Shown here piece by piece: positions 39,918 to 47,575 of a stretch of 64,000 nucleotides of DNA. The DNA comes from Haloarchaeobius salinus (lineage in GTDB: Archaea; Halobacteriota; Halobacteria; Halobacteriales; Natrialbaceae). Location: contig NZ_JANHAU010000002.1 of assembly GCF_024464185.1 (NCBI RefSeq), positions 806,001-870,000 of the forward strand, given 5' to 3'. Positions within the stretch are counted from its first letter, which is position 1, and each line of letters starts with the position of its first letter. Under the pieces are notes generated by a model. The model was not told the DNA's origin. It did no database searches and saw nothing but the letters and a program-made list of their open reading frames with translations. A program made the position numbers and the translations under genes.

Positions 39918-41437
39918 GGCCACCGGCGGGCTGGCCCTCGGCCGACCTGCTCGCCGAGCGCGCGAACCGGACCCCGGAGCGCGAGGCGCTCGCCGCGGCC
40001 CAAACAGGGGCCTCGTGGACGTACCGCGAACTCAACGCCGCCGTCGACGACCTCGCGGGCCGCCTCGCACCCACCCTCGACGACGGTCGACTCGGCGTGC
40101 TCTCGCCGACCCGGCCCGCCGTCGCCCAGTTGCTGTTCGCCGCGTTCCGCCTCGGTGTCACGCTCGTCCCGCTGAACGTCCGGAACGCGACCGGGGACCT
40201 CGCTGGCCAGGCCGACCGCGCCGGCCTCGACGTGCTGGTCTGCACGGCGGGGACGCGGGAGGTTGCCGGAGCAGTCGCGCCCGACGACTGCACGATCGCG
40301 AGCGTCGACGACGTGGAGAGCCCGGCGTGGGTCGACGAGTCCGGCGGGAGCGGCGAAACGGACGCCCTGATGAGTCCACCGGAACCCGGTGACTGCCCCG
40401 ACCTCGACGCCGAGGCGCTGCTCGTCTTCACGTCAGGAACGACGGGTCGGCCGAAGGGTGTGCGCCTGACCGTCGGGAACCTCGTCGCCAGCGCGACGGC
40501 CTCCGCATTCCGGCTCGGCGTCGACCGCGACGACCGCTGGCTCGTCCCGCTCCCGACCTACCACATGGGCGGCCTCGCGCCGCTGGTCCGGTCGACGCTG
40601 TACGGAACGACGGCCGTCCTCGGCCCTGGCGGTGGCTTCGACGCCAAGACGACGGCGACGAGCCTGCGCGAGCAGCGCTGCACCTGCGTCTCGCTCGTCC
40701 CGACGATGCTCGACAGACTGCTCGACTTCGGGTGGACGCCGGCGGACCGGCTCCGGGTCGTGCTGCTGGGTGGCGCGCCCGCGAGCCGGGACCTGCTGGA
40801 CCGCTGTGCCGAGCGGGACGTACCCGCGTGGCCCACCTACGGCATGAGCGAGGCGGCCTCGCAGGTGACGACGGCACCGCCCGAGATGGCGCGCGAGCAC
40901 ACCGGCACCGTCGGTCAGCCGCTCGTGAACGTCACCCTCCGGGTACTCGATGCGGACGGCGAACCCTGCCAGCCGGGCGAGCGCGGCGAACTCGTCGTCG
41001 ACGGCCCGCAGGTGACGCGGGGCTACCTCGACGACGAGCACACCGACGCCGCCTTCTCCGAGCTGGGCCTGCACACCGGCGACGTGGGCTACCGCGACGC
41101 CGACGGCCGGCTCTGGGTGACCGGCCGGCTGGACGACCTGCTCGTCTCCGGCGGCGAGAACGTCGACCCGAACCGGGTCGCGGCGGTGCTCCTGGAGCAT
41201 CCCGCGGTCGCCGACGTCGCCGTCGTCGGGCTCGACGACCCCGAGTGGGGCGACCGGGTCGCCGCGCTCGTCGTCGGTGATTGCTCCCACGAGACGCTCG
41301 ACGACTACGCTCGGGACCACCTCGCCGACCACGAGCGCCCCCGGACGCTCGCCTTCGTCGATGAACTTCCGCGGACCGCCTCGGGGACCGTCGACCGCGA
41401 CGCCGTCAGGGACCGACTCCGGGCCGGCAGCGAGTGA
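39914..41437 (+). CDS. menE: o-succinylbenzoate-CoA ligase
   Basis: MenE is an acyl-adenylating enzyme that forms o-succinylbenzoyl-CoA before ring closure by MenB, which is absent here. The 507 residues show the AMP-binding loop LLVFTSGTTGRPKGVRLTVG near residue 175, and the A5-type motif PTYGMSEAASQVTT. Later landmarks are GELVVDGPQVTRGYLDD and LHTGDVGYRDADGRLWVTGR with LDDLLVSGGENVDP. The final catalytic Lys position is not obvious: the usual PRTxxGKxxR reads LPRTASGTVDRDAVRDR, with Thr where Lys is expected. The GTG at 39914 overlaps the menC stop (GTGA), which fixes the start. Confidence 0.9.
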   Translation: MRPPAGWPSADLLAERANRTPEREALAAAQTGASWTYRELNAAVDDLAGRLAPTLDDGRLGVLSPTRPAVAQLLFAAFRLGVTLVPLNVRNATGDLAGQADRAGLDVLVCTAGTREVAGAVAPDDCTIASVDDVESPAWVDESGGSGETDALMSPPEPGDCPDLDAEALLVFTSGTTGRPKGVRLTVGNLVASATASAFRLGVDRDDRWLVPLPTYHMGGLAPLVRSTLYGTTAVLGPGGGFDAKTTATSLREQRCTCVSLVPTMLDRLLDFGWTPADRLRVVLLGGAPASRDLLDRCAERDVPAWPTYGMSEAASQVTTAPPEMAREHTGTVGQPLVNVTLRVLDADGEPCQPGERGELVVDGPQVTRGYLDDEHTDAAFSELGLHTGDVGYRDADGRLWVTGRLDDLLVSGGENVDPNRVAAVLLEHPAVADVAVVGLDDPEWGDRVAALVVGDCSHETLDDYARDHLADHERPRTLAFVDELPRTASGTVDRDAVRDRLRAGSE

Positions 41438-41446
41438 GCCAGTGGT

Positions 41447-41890
41447 TCAGATGGTGAGGATCTCGTAGTCCTCGTCGGCGAGCTGGGCGACCGCCGGCGC
41501 GTGTTCGTCGCTGAGCAGCGTCACACCCGACCGCTCGCAGGCCTCCTTCGAGTCGAAGGCGTTCGCACAGTAGCCACACTGCTCGATGAGCTTCCAGTTC
41601 CGGCTGAACGGTCTGCCGGGGTCCTCGGCGAACTCCGCCGGCCACTTCGTCGCGACGCCGTCGAGGAACACGTCCACCTCGTAGCCCGCGTCGTCGAGCT
41701 CGATGGCGTACTGGAACCCGTTGCCGGCGGCCGCGAAGTCGTCGGGGCCGGCGTTCATGGGGATGGCGTACCTCTCGGAGCCGGGGTCGTCACGCGTGGC
41801 AGTTCCGTGGTCGGCGGTCGTGCCACCGTCGGCTGCCGCGCCATCGTCGGTCGTCTCCCCACCGCCGAACAGCGTATCGAATAGTCCCAT
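41447..41890 (-). CDS. DsrE-like protein of unknown role
   Basis: This 147-residue acidic protein starts with an amphipathic MGLFDTLFGGGE and a disordered Thr/Asp linker. An alpha/beta domain from about residue 40 follows: YAIPMNAGPDDFAAAGNGFQ, DDAGYEVDVFLDGVATKWP and EQCGYCANAFDSKEACERSG, ending in EDYEILTI. Strand order and the Cys-containing loop resemble DsrE/DsrF sulfur-transfer proteins, so CGYC may be a sulfur-relay or redox site. That fold assignment is tentative. It sits convergently behind menE. Confidence 0.6.
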   Translation of the reverse strand: MGLFDTLFGGGETTDDGAAADGGTTADHGTATRDDPGSERYAIPMNAGPDDFAAAGNGFQYAIELDDAGYEVDVFLDGVATKWPAEFAEDPGRPFSRNWKLIEQCGYCANAFDSKEACERSGVTLLSDEHAPAVAQLADEDYEILTI

Positions 41891-41964
41891 TGCGGGTTTC
41901 GCTTGGTAACCGGGTACAAAACAGTTCCCCCGGTCGGGCGTGACAACTGGACAACCGTTCCCGG

Positions 41965-42429
41965 TCAGTCGCCGCCGGCCCGCCCGTGTTCGTCGACCTC
42001 GCCGGCGACGACGCGCGTCGAGGAGATGCGCTCGCCGTCCTCGGCGACGACGAGGGGGACGACGACGGCCACCAGTGGCTCCAGCCCGTTCGCGCGGCGC
42101 TCCTCGTTCAGGTCGGGCACCTCGTCGGCGGTCTCGCGGGAGACGACGACGCCCTCGAGGCTCGCGTCGCTCGCGGCGAAGTCGTGCTCGCTGGCGATCT
42201 CGCGGAGCTCGACGCCCCGGTTCCAGCGGTCGAGTGCGTCGAGCTCGCGCCGGAGCGCCTCGGCGCGCTCGGTGAACGGAGGCACCTCGCGTTCGCGGCC
42301 GCTGGTGGCGAACCGGTCGCTCGTCAGCCCGACGAGTACGCCCTCGGCACCGACCTCCAGGGCGGTCTCGAGGAGGGAGCGATGGCCGTCGTGCAGCGGT
42401 CCGAACGTCCCCGCGACGGCGACTCGCAT
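41965..42429 (-). CDS. coaD: phosphopantetheine adenylyltransferase, archaeal type
   Basis: This enzyme transfers AMP to 4'-phosphopantetheine, the penultimate step of coenzyme A synthesis. The 154-residue protein is a small nucleotidyltransferase with the HxGH-type motif GTFGPLHDGHRSLLETALEV at residues 8-27. The second substrate motif is ISSTRVVAGEVDEHG (ISSTxxR-like) near the end. VGLTSDRFATSGREREVPPF is a common middle segment of archaeal CoaD. It is divergent from the NRDE protein, with a 72-base spacer. Confidence 0.9.
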   Translation of the reverse strand: MRVAVAGTFGPLHDGHRSLLETALEVGAEGVLVGLTSDRFATSGREREVPPFTERAEALRRELDALDRWNRGVELREIASEHDFAASDASLEGVVVSRETADEVPDLNEERRANGLEPLVAVVVPLVVAEDGERISSTRVVAGEVDEHGRAGGD

Positions 42430-42501
42430 GGGACGCCGTTCGCGGGCCAGGGGCTTAGTCCACGGGGGCGATTTATCCCGGTCGGCTCCCTACGGGAGGG
42501 C

Positions 42502-43248
42502 GTGTGCACGCTCACCCTCGCCTGGCGCGTCTTCGACGAGCCCGTCGTGGTCGCCGCGAACCGCGACGAACTGCTGGAGCGCCCCGCCGTCGGCCCCGCC
42601 GTCGTGGAGACCGACCCGATGGTCGTCGCCCCGCGCGACGAGGAGGCCGGCGGCACCTGGATCGGCTACAACGAACACGGCCTGTTCGTCGGTCTGACGA
42701 ACCGCTGGCTCGAGGGCGACCTCGCGGGCGATCGCTCTCGCGGCCTCCTCGTCCGCGACGCGTTGCGACAGGAGAGCGCGGCCGCCGCCGCCGAACTGGT
42801 CGAGGCCGCGGTCGCCGAGCACGAGTACCAGGGGTTCCACCTCGTCGTCGCGGACGCCGACGACGCGCGCCTTCTCTCGTGGGACGGCGAGCTCACCGTC
42901 GCCGAGTTCGACCCGGGCGTCCACGTCGTCGTCAACGTCGGCGCGGACGACCGCTTCGACATCCCCGACCGTCGGCGCGAGCCCGGCGAGCGACAGGCGG
43001 AGGCGGTCGGTCGAATCCGCGACGAGCTCGAACCGCGTGACGGCGAGACCGTCCGCGAGTGGCGCGACCGGGCCGCCGCCGTGCTCGGCGACCACGAGTT
43101 CGGCGTCTGTGTGCACGACCCGGAGGGGCGCTTTGGCACGAGGTCCTCCTCGCTCATCGTCCTCGGCGACGAGCCCGAGTACCAGTTCGCCGACGGTCCC
43201 CCCTGCGAGACATCACACGAGCCGGTGGTCCTCGAAGGGCAGGTTTAA
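42502..43248 (+). CDS. NRDE family protein (TANGO2-like)
   Basis: This 248-residue protein matches the NRDE/TANGO2 family, an Ntn-hydrolase-like fold with uncertain function (Golgi/lipid homeostasis in animals, unknown in archaea). Its defining N-terminus MCTLTLAWRVFDEPVVVAAN is followed immediately by the family motif RDEL. GGTWIGYNEHGLFVGLTNRW lies near residue 55. Cys2 would be the nucleophile if the protein matures as an Ntn enzyme, which supports the GTG start at 42502 that places Cys second. An HTH gene follows 69 bases downstream with its own TATA box. Confidence 0.88.
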   Translation: MCTLTLAWRVFDEPVVVAANRDELLERPAVGPAVVETDPMVVAPRDEEAGGTWIGYNEHGLFVGLTNRWLEGDLAGDRSRGLLVRDALRQESAAAAAELVEAAVAEHEYQGFHLVVADADDARLLSWDGELTVAEFDPGVHVVVNVGADDRFDIPDRRREPGERQAEAVGRIRDELEPRDGETVREWRDRAAAVLGDHEFGVCVHDPEGRFGTRSSSLIVLGDEPEYQFADGPPCETSHEPVVLEGQV

Positions 43249-43250
43249 GC
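43241..43250 (+). promoter_or_regulatory. TATA-like box of the HTH gene and its upstream ORF
   Basis: GGTTTAAGCG overlaps the end of the NRDE gene. It lies about 33-42 bases before the ATG at 43283, consistent with a transcript beginning near 43275. Confidence 0.5.
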
Positions 43251-43282
43251 GGGACGACCGACGTACTACGGACGTGATAGCC

Positions 43283-43321
43283 ATGCCTGTCGCACCGACG
43301 ACACGGGGGTGGTCGGCGTGA
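43283..43321 (+). CDS. 12-codon upstream ORF, possible leader peptide
   Basis: ATG at 43283 opens MPVAPTTRGWSA. It stops with TGA at 43319-43321, overlapping the GTG start of the HTH gene as GTGA. The frame differs from the regulator's. As the first ATG after a TATA box it would be read by ribosomes on a near-leaderless mRNA and could couple translation to the regulator. It may equally be chance. Confidence 0.3.
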   Translation: MPVAPTTRGWSA

Positions 43322-43662
43322 GCGTCGCAGAAGAAGAACTGTCGGCCGACGAGCTCGCCGGACTCGAACTCGTCAGAGAGACCGGTGGCATCCACCAGAG
43401 CGACTTCTGGAAGGAGCTCGACGTCTCCTCCCGCAAGGGCTCGCGCATCGCCGAGTCACTCGTCGAGAAGGAACTCGTCGACCGGGAGGAGACGGTGTAC
43501 GAGGGCCACAACACGTACCTCATCACGCCGGTCGCCCGCGACCTGGACTTCTCCCTGCTGATGGCCGGCGACATGCTCTCGCCGTACATCGGCGAGGAGG
43601 AGGCCGACCCGCAGTCCGACGCCTTCACGCAGTGGATAATGAACCTCGCGTACGAGGAGTAA
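43318..43662 (+). CDS. winged-helix transcriptional regulator
   Basis: This 114-residue protein has one winged helix at residues about 12-75: ELAGLELVRETGGIHQSDFW, KELDVSSRKGSRIAESLVEK and the wing ETVYEGHNTYLITPVARDLD. The C-terminal 40 residues form a short helix-rich tail (FSLLMAGDMLSPYIGEEEAD) that probably dimerises. Its ligand and target are unknown. The GTG at 43318 gives a normal N-terminus MSVAEEELSADE, while a GTG three codons upstream is also possible. A 12-codon ORF overlaps the start. Confidence 0.78.
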   Translation: MSVAEEELSADELAGLELVRETGGIHQSDFWKELDVSSRKGSRIAESLVEKELVDREETVYEGHNTYLITPVARDLDFSLLMAGDMLSPYIGEEEADPQSDAFTQWIMNLAYEE

Positions 43663-43684
43663 CCAGTTCGCTCTTTTCGCCCGA

Positions 43685-44098
43685 CTACGTCGTCGGGTGC
43701 CGCCGTTCGACCAGCACTAACGGGTCGCGCTCCCTGTTGTAGTAGCCCACGTCGCCGTCGATGGCCTCGATGATGCGACGGTGGACCTCGCGTGCGGCCC
43801 GGCCCTCGTCCGGCGAGAGGTTGTGCCGCCGTCGGAGCCGCCGCCAGAACGTGGCGTCCAGCCAGAACAGGCTCTCGTCGTTCGACTGGTAGGTCAGTTC
43901 GCCCTCCTCGCGCAGGTTCTCGGGGCCGAGGCCGCGGCCCGAGAGCTGTGCCCGTGCCAGTACGGCGACGAGCTGGCGTCGCGAGATCGGCGCGTGCAGT
44001 GCCACGTCGTCTATCAGGTCGTCGAAGTAGTCCTCGACGAGGTCGCAGGCTCGCGAGAACTCGTCGAACTCGACGTCCGTCTCCTCTGTGATTCGCAT
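43685..44098 (-). CDS. helical acidic protein of unknown function
   Basis: This 137-residue protein has no recognised family. It is predicted helical and charged, starting MRITEETDVEFDEFSRACDL. A long middle helix ISRRQLVAVLARAQLSGRGL leads to the Arg-rich WRRLRRRHNLSPDEGRAARE, then VGYYNRERDPLVLVERRHP. The basic segment may bind nucleic acid, as a guess from charge. An AT-rich GTTATATTCG box about 65 bases upstream suggests a short leader. It is convergent with the winged-helix gene. Confidence 0.6.
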   Translation of the reverse strand: MRITEETDVEFDEFSRACDLVEDYFDDLIDDVALHAPISRRQLVAVLARAQLSGRGLGPENLREEGELTYQSNDESLFWLDATFWRRLRRRHNLSPDEGRAAREVHRRIIEAIDGDVGYYNRERDPLVLVERRHPTT

Positions 44099-44159
44099 CG
44101 TGTCTCACCCCCCGAACGCCGCCCCAGCGACGGTCGGATTCGTCTACAGATATCACGAA

Positions 44160-44172
44160 GCCGAATATAACT
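44160..44172 (-). promoter_or_regulatory. TATA-like box of the 137-residue protein gene
   Basis: Minus-strand GTTATATTCGGC lies about 62-74 bases before the ATG at 44098. It is the best TATA candidate in the spacer and implies a leader of roughly 35-40 bases. Confidence 0.45.
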
Positions 44173-44263
44173 ATTGTGGACGACTCACGTCTCGATACGC
44201 GGGACGGTGGCGGGATGGGAACGGAGGATGGCCGGAATATTCAAGCAGGGGACGGACGGGGGG

Positions 44264-45526
44264 TCAGTCGAGCGCGCTGGCGGCGCGGATGATGGTCTCC
44301 TCGCCGAACGCCGGGCCGACGAGCTGGACGCCGACGGGGAGGCCGTCGGTCTCGCCCGCGGGCACCGAGATGGCGGGGAGGTCCGCGAGGTTCACCGGCA
44401 CCGTGTTGGCGTCGGCGAGGTACATCTTCAGCGGGTCCGAGAGGCTCTCGCCGAGCTCCATCGGTGGGACCGGCATGGTCGGGGAGGCGAGCACATCGGC
44501 CGAGGAGAGTGCCTCGTCGAAGTCCTGCTTGACCCAGGCGCGGGCGTCCTGGGCCTGCTTGTAGTACTTGTCGTGGTAGCCCGCGGAGAGGGCGTACGTG
44601 CCCAGCAGGACCCGGCGCTTGACCTCGGCACCGAAGCCCTCCTCGCGGGCCTTCCCGAAGGTCTCGTTCCAGTTGCCGTCGTAGCCGCCGGAGTGGCCGT
44701 AGCGCACGCCGTCGAACCGGGCGAGGTTCGAGGACGCCTCGGACATCGCGATGACGTAGTACGCCTGCACCGCGTACTCGACGGACTCCAGGCTGACCTC
44801 GTGGGTGGTCGCGCCCTGCGCTTCGAGTTCGTCGAGGGCCGCGTAGAACTGCTCCTTGACGCCCTCGTCGGCACCGTCGACCAGTTCGGTCGGGACGCCG
44901 ATGGAGAGCCCGTCGACGTCGCCGTCCGCCGCGTCGGCGTAGTTCGCGTCCGCGCCCGCCTCGCGTGTCGTCGCGTCGCGCTCGTCCGGCCCGGCGATGA
45001 CGTCGAGCAGCGCTGCGGCCTCCTCGACCGTCGACCCGAACGGCCCGATCTGTTCGAGCGAGTTCGCGTAGGCGACGAGGCCGTAGCGCGAGACCAGCCC
45101 GTAGGTGGGCTTGATGCCGACGACGCCGCAGAAGGCGGCGGGACAGCGTACCGAGCCACCGGTGTCGCTGCCGAGCGCGAGGTCGGCCTCGCCCGCGGCG
45201 ACAGCCGCCGCAGAGCCGCCGGAGGAGCCACCCGGAACGTGCCCCTCGGCGACGGGGTTCTCCGTCGGGCCGAACGCGCTCGTCTCGGTCGTCGTGCCCA
45301 TGCCGAACTCGTCCATGTTCGTCTTGCCGACGATGTCCGCGCCGGCGTCCTTCAGGCGCTCGACGACCGTCGCGTCGTACGGCGGTACGTAGTCGTCGAG
45401 CATCGCCGACCCGCAGGTCGTCCGGACGCCCGCGGTCGAGATGTTGTCCTTGATGGCGACGGTCTTGCCGGCGAGCGGTCCGTCGTCGGCCCCCTCGACC
45501 GTCTCCTCGGTGATGAAGATGCTCAT
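44264..45526 (-). CDS. gatA: Asp/Glu-tRNA amidotransferase subunit A
   Basis: GatA is the amidase subunit that frees ammonia from glutamine for GatB. The 420 residues carry the amidase-signature Ser-cisSer-Lys triad: Lys in GKTVAIKDNISTAG, the first Ser in VPGGSSGGSAAAVAAGEADL and the nucleophilic Ser in GSDTGGSVRCPAAFCG. C-terminal segments YGLVSRYGLVAYANSLEQIG and PTMPVPPMELGE are typical. It overlaps gatC by four bases (ATGA), so the two are coupled. GatB lies 7 kb upstream on the same strand with its own promoter. The start at 45526 (MSIFITEETVEG) is set by the overlap. Confidence 0.96.
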   Translation of the reverse strand: MSIFITEETVEGADDGPLAGKTVAIKDNISTAGVRTTCGSAMLDDYVPPYDATVVERLKDAGADIVGKTNMDEFGMGTTTETSAFGPTENPVAEGHVPGGSSGGSAAAVAAGEADLALGSDTGGSVRCPAAFCGVVGIKPTYGLVSRYGLVAYANSLEQIGPFGSTVEEAAALLDVIAGPDERDATTREAGADANYADAADGDVDGLSIGVPTELVDGADEGVKEQFYAALDELEAQGATTHEVSLESVEYAVQAYYVIAMSEASSNLARFDGVRYGHSGGYDGNWNETFGKAREEGFGAEVKRRVLLGTYALSAGYHDKYYKQAQDARAWVKQDFDEALSSADVLASPTMPVPPMELGESLSDPLKMYLADANTVPVNLADLPAISVPAGETDGLPVGVQLVGPAFGEETIIRAASALD

Positions 45527-45801
45527 GAGACGTTCGGCCCCTTGAAGTAGCCGTCCTCTGTCTCGGCCGCGTTCGACAGCGCCTCCTCCTGGGTGAGCCC
45601 CTCGCGCACCTCGTCCGGGCGCATCACGTTGACGAGGTCGGCCTCGCGGTCGACCGCCGGCACCTCGTCGAGGGCGTCGAAGTAGTCGAGGATGTCGGCG
45701 AACTGGGCCGCGAACTCGTCGACCTCGTCCTCGTCGAGGTCGACCCGCGCCAGCTCCGCGACGTGGCGCACGTCGTCGGGCGTCGCCTCGGTGTCGCTCA
45801 T
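45523..45801 (-). CDS. gatC: Asp/Glu-tRNA amidotransferase subunit C
   Basis: This is the small GatC chaperone subunit, 92 residues, that wraps around GatA and links it to GatB. It shows the family opening DVRHVAELARVDLDEDEVDE, then FAAQFADILDYFDALDEVPA, and the loop VNVMRPDEVREGLTQEEALS. The C-terminus GYFKGPNVS inserts between GatA and GatB in known structures. Its stop overlaps the gatA ATG. A TATA-like GCTTACTC patch lies about 25 bases before its ATG. Confidence 0.94.
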   Translation of the reverse strand: MSDTEATPDDVRHVAELARVDLDEDEVDEFAAQFADILDYFDALDEVPAVDREADLVNVMRPDEVREGLTQEEALSNAAETEDGYFKGPNVS

Positions 45802-45970
45802 GCGCCAACGAAGTCGGTTCCGCCGAGTAAGCGTTTCGATACGGGGTTGGCCCGGGGACGGGTCGGCGACGGTTGGCCGGTCGGGTGGTTACCAGTAAGT
45901 TACCTATTCGTAAAAAAATCCTGCGTGAAAGATGACTAGATAACCTGAAACACCAACGAGAGTTAGCCCA

Positions 45971-46035
45971 AGCGTTTAAGTCCTCCTCGCCGCAACAGTT
46001 TGCGTACGATCCCCCGTTCTGAACACGCGTTCAGA
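45971..46035 (+). promoter_or_regulatory. tfb promoter and 5' palindrome
   Basis: GCGTTTAAGT (45971-45980) is a strong TATA box. At 46018-46035, TCTGAAC and GTTCAGA are perfect 7-bp arms around ACGC, ending nine bases before the tfb ATG at 46044. The predicted start of transcription near 46003 puts the palindrome inside a roughly 40-base leader. It could be an operator or an mRNA hairpin controlling TFB synthesis. Confidence 0.55.
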
Positions 46036-46043
46036 CCCTCACA

Positions 46044-47015
46044 ATGACTGACACGAGTATCCGACGCCAGCAGCCCGACGAGAGTCGGGAGGCGCGAACG
46101 ACCGAGACCGAGACGACCGAGCAACTGCGGACCTGCCCCGAGTGCAGCGGACAGCTGATCAACGACGACGAACACGGCGAGACCGTCTGTGCCGACTGCG
46201 GCCTCGTCGTCGAGGAGGACTCCGTCGACCGCGGTCCCGAGTGGCGCGCGTTCGACGCCGCCGAGAAGGACCAGAAGTCCCGCGTCGGCGCGCCGACGAC
46301 GAAGATGATGCACGACGACGGCCTGTCGACGAACATCGGCTGGCAGAACAAGGACGCCTACGGCCGCCAGCTCAGCTCGAACCAGCGCAAGAAGATGCAG
46401 CGGCTGCGCACCTGGAACGAGCGCTTCCGCACCCGCGACAGCAAGGAGCGCAACCTGAAACAGGCGCTCGGCGAGATCGACCGCATGGCCAGCGCGCTCG
46501 GCCTCCCGAAGAACGTCCGCGAGACCGCGTCGGTCATCTACCGCCGCGCACTCGCGGAGGACCTGCTCCCGGGCCGCTCCATCGAGGGCGTCGCCACGTC
46601 CTCGCTGTACGCCGCCGCCCGACAGGCCGGCACGCCGCGCAGCCTCGACGAGATGGCGGTCGTCAGCCGCGTCGGACGCGACGAGATCGCCCGCACCTAC
46701 CGCTACATCGTGCGCGAGCTCGCCCTCGAGATCCAGCCCGCCGACCCGGTGAGCTACGTCCCCCGCTTCGCCAGCGAGCTCGGCGTCAGCGACGAGGGCG
46801 AGCGTCGCGCTCGCACCCTCCTCGAGACGGCCAAGCGCGAGGGTATCCACTCGGGGAAGTCACCCGTCGGCCTCGCCGCCGCCGCGGTGTACGCCGCCTC
46901 GCTGCTCGCCAACGAGAAGGTCACACAGAGCGAGGTCAGCGACGTGGCCAACATCTCCGAGGTCACCATCCGGAACCGCTACCACGAACTCCTCGAGGCC
47001 GAACACCCGGCCTGA
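46044..47015 (+). CDS. tfb: transcription initiation factor IIB (TFB)
   Basis: TFB bridges TBP-bound TATA/BRE DNA and RNA polymerase. The 323 residues show an N-terminal zinc ribbon (CPECSGQL and VCADCGLVVEEDSVD), then the B-reader/linker GPEWRAFDAAEKDQKSRVGA. Two cyclin folds follow, the first with ATSSLYAAARQAGTPRSLDE, the second with VGLAAAAVYAASLLANEKVT. The C-terminal helix-turn-helix (QSEVSDVANISEVTIRNRYH) contacts the BRE. Haloarchaea carry several tfb paralogues, and which one this is cannot be decided here. The leader contains a palindrome. Confidence 0.96.
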   Translation: MTDTSIRRQQPDESREARTTETETTEQLRTCPECSGQLINDDEHGETVCADCGLVVEEDSVDRGPEWRAFDAAEKDQKSRVGAPTTKMMHDDGLSTNIGWQNKDAYGRQLSSNQRKKMQRLRTWNERFRTRDSKERNLKQALGEIDRMASALGLPKNVRETASVIYRRALAEDLLPGRSIEGVATSSLYAAARQAGTPRSLDEMAVVSRVGRDEIARTYRYIVRELALEIQPADPVSYVPRFASELGVSDEGERRARTLLETAKREGIHSGKSPVGLAAAAVYAASLLANEKVTQSEVSDVANISEVTIRNRYHELLEAEHPA

Positions 47016-47519
47016 TCAGTCGCGACGACGGTACTCCTCGTCCGACGGGAACCAGTTCGACCCGTACTGCACCACGGCGAGCAGCGCCGCCGCCGTCAGC
47101 CCGAGCACCGCCAGCCAGAACCCGCCGAACTGCAGTACGTCGTCGGCTCCGCCCGCGCAGTCCTCGAACTCACGGCCGCCGACCTCGTACAGCGTCCCCT
47201 CGAACTGGACGGTGCGGTTCGCCAGCTCGGAGCGGTACTGGTCGGGCTGGACGAACACGGTCCGGTTCTCCCTGACAGCGATGCCGACCGGCTCCTGCAC
47301 CTCGCGGGAGAGGTTCCCCGCCTCGACGACCCTGCGGTCCGTCTCGTTGACCTTCGTCAGCGAGACGCCGTACTGGGTCTCGCAGTTGTCCGAGACGAGG
47401 AACGTGCCCGCCGCCGCGACGCCCCCGCCGAGCAGGAACACCACCAGCGCGACCCCGATGGCGACCTCGCCCGGTCCGACGGTGCGCTCCGGGTCACGGT
47501 CGGCTGTCTCTGATGCCAT
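47016..47519 (-). CDS. two-helix membrane protein with exported loop
   Basis: This 167-residue protein of unknown function has a membrane helix near the N-terminus (GEVAIGVALVVFLLGGGVAA) and another near the C-terminus (FGGFWLAVLGLTAAALLAVV). About 85 residues of beta-type sequence between them are probably outside the cell. The loop contains two cysteines (SDNCETQYG and EFEDCAGGA) that could form a disulfide. The segment EGTLYEVGGREFE is OB-like, which is tentative. It is convergent with tfb with no gap between stops. Confidence 0.65.
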   Translation of the reverse strand: MASETADRDPERTVGPGEVAIGVALVVFLLGGGVAAAGTFLVSDNCETQYGVSLTKVNETDRRVVEAGNLSREVQEPVGIAVRENRTVFVQPDQYRSELANRTVQFEGTLYEVGGREFEDCAGGADDVLQFGGFWLAVLGLTAAALLAVVQYGSNWFPSDEEYRRRD

Positions 47520-47575
47520 CCGTCGTTCGAACTGGCGGCCCGCGCGAGTAAAGACGTTCGGTCCCCGGCAGGCGG

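Noticed and set aside
44088-44564. Plus-strand frame over the gatA 3' region and spacer
   Set aside because: It overlaps gatA antisense and has no promoter or family pattern.
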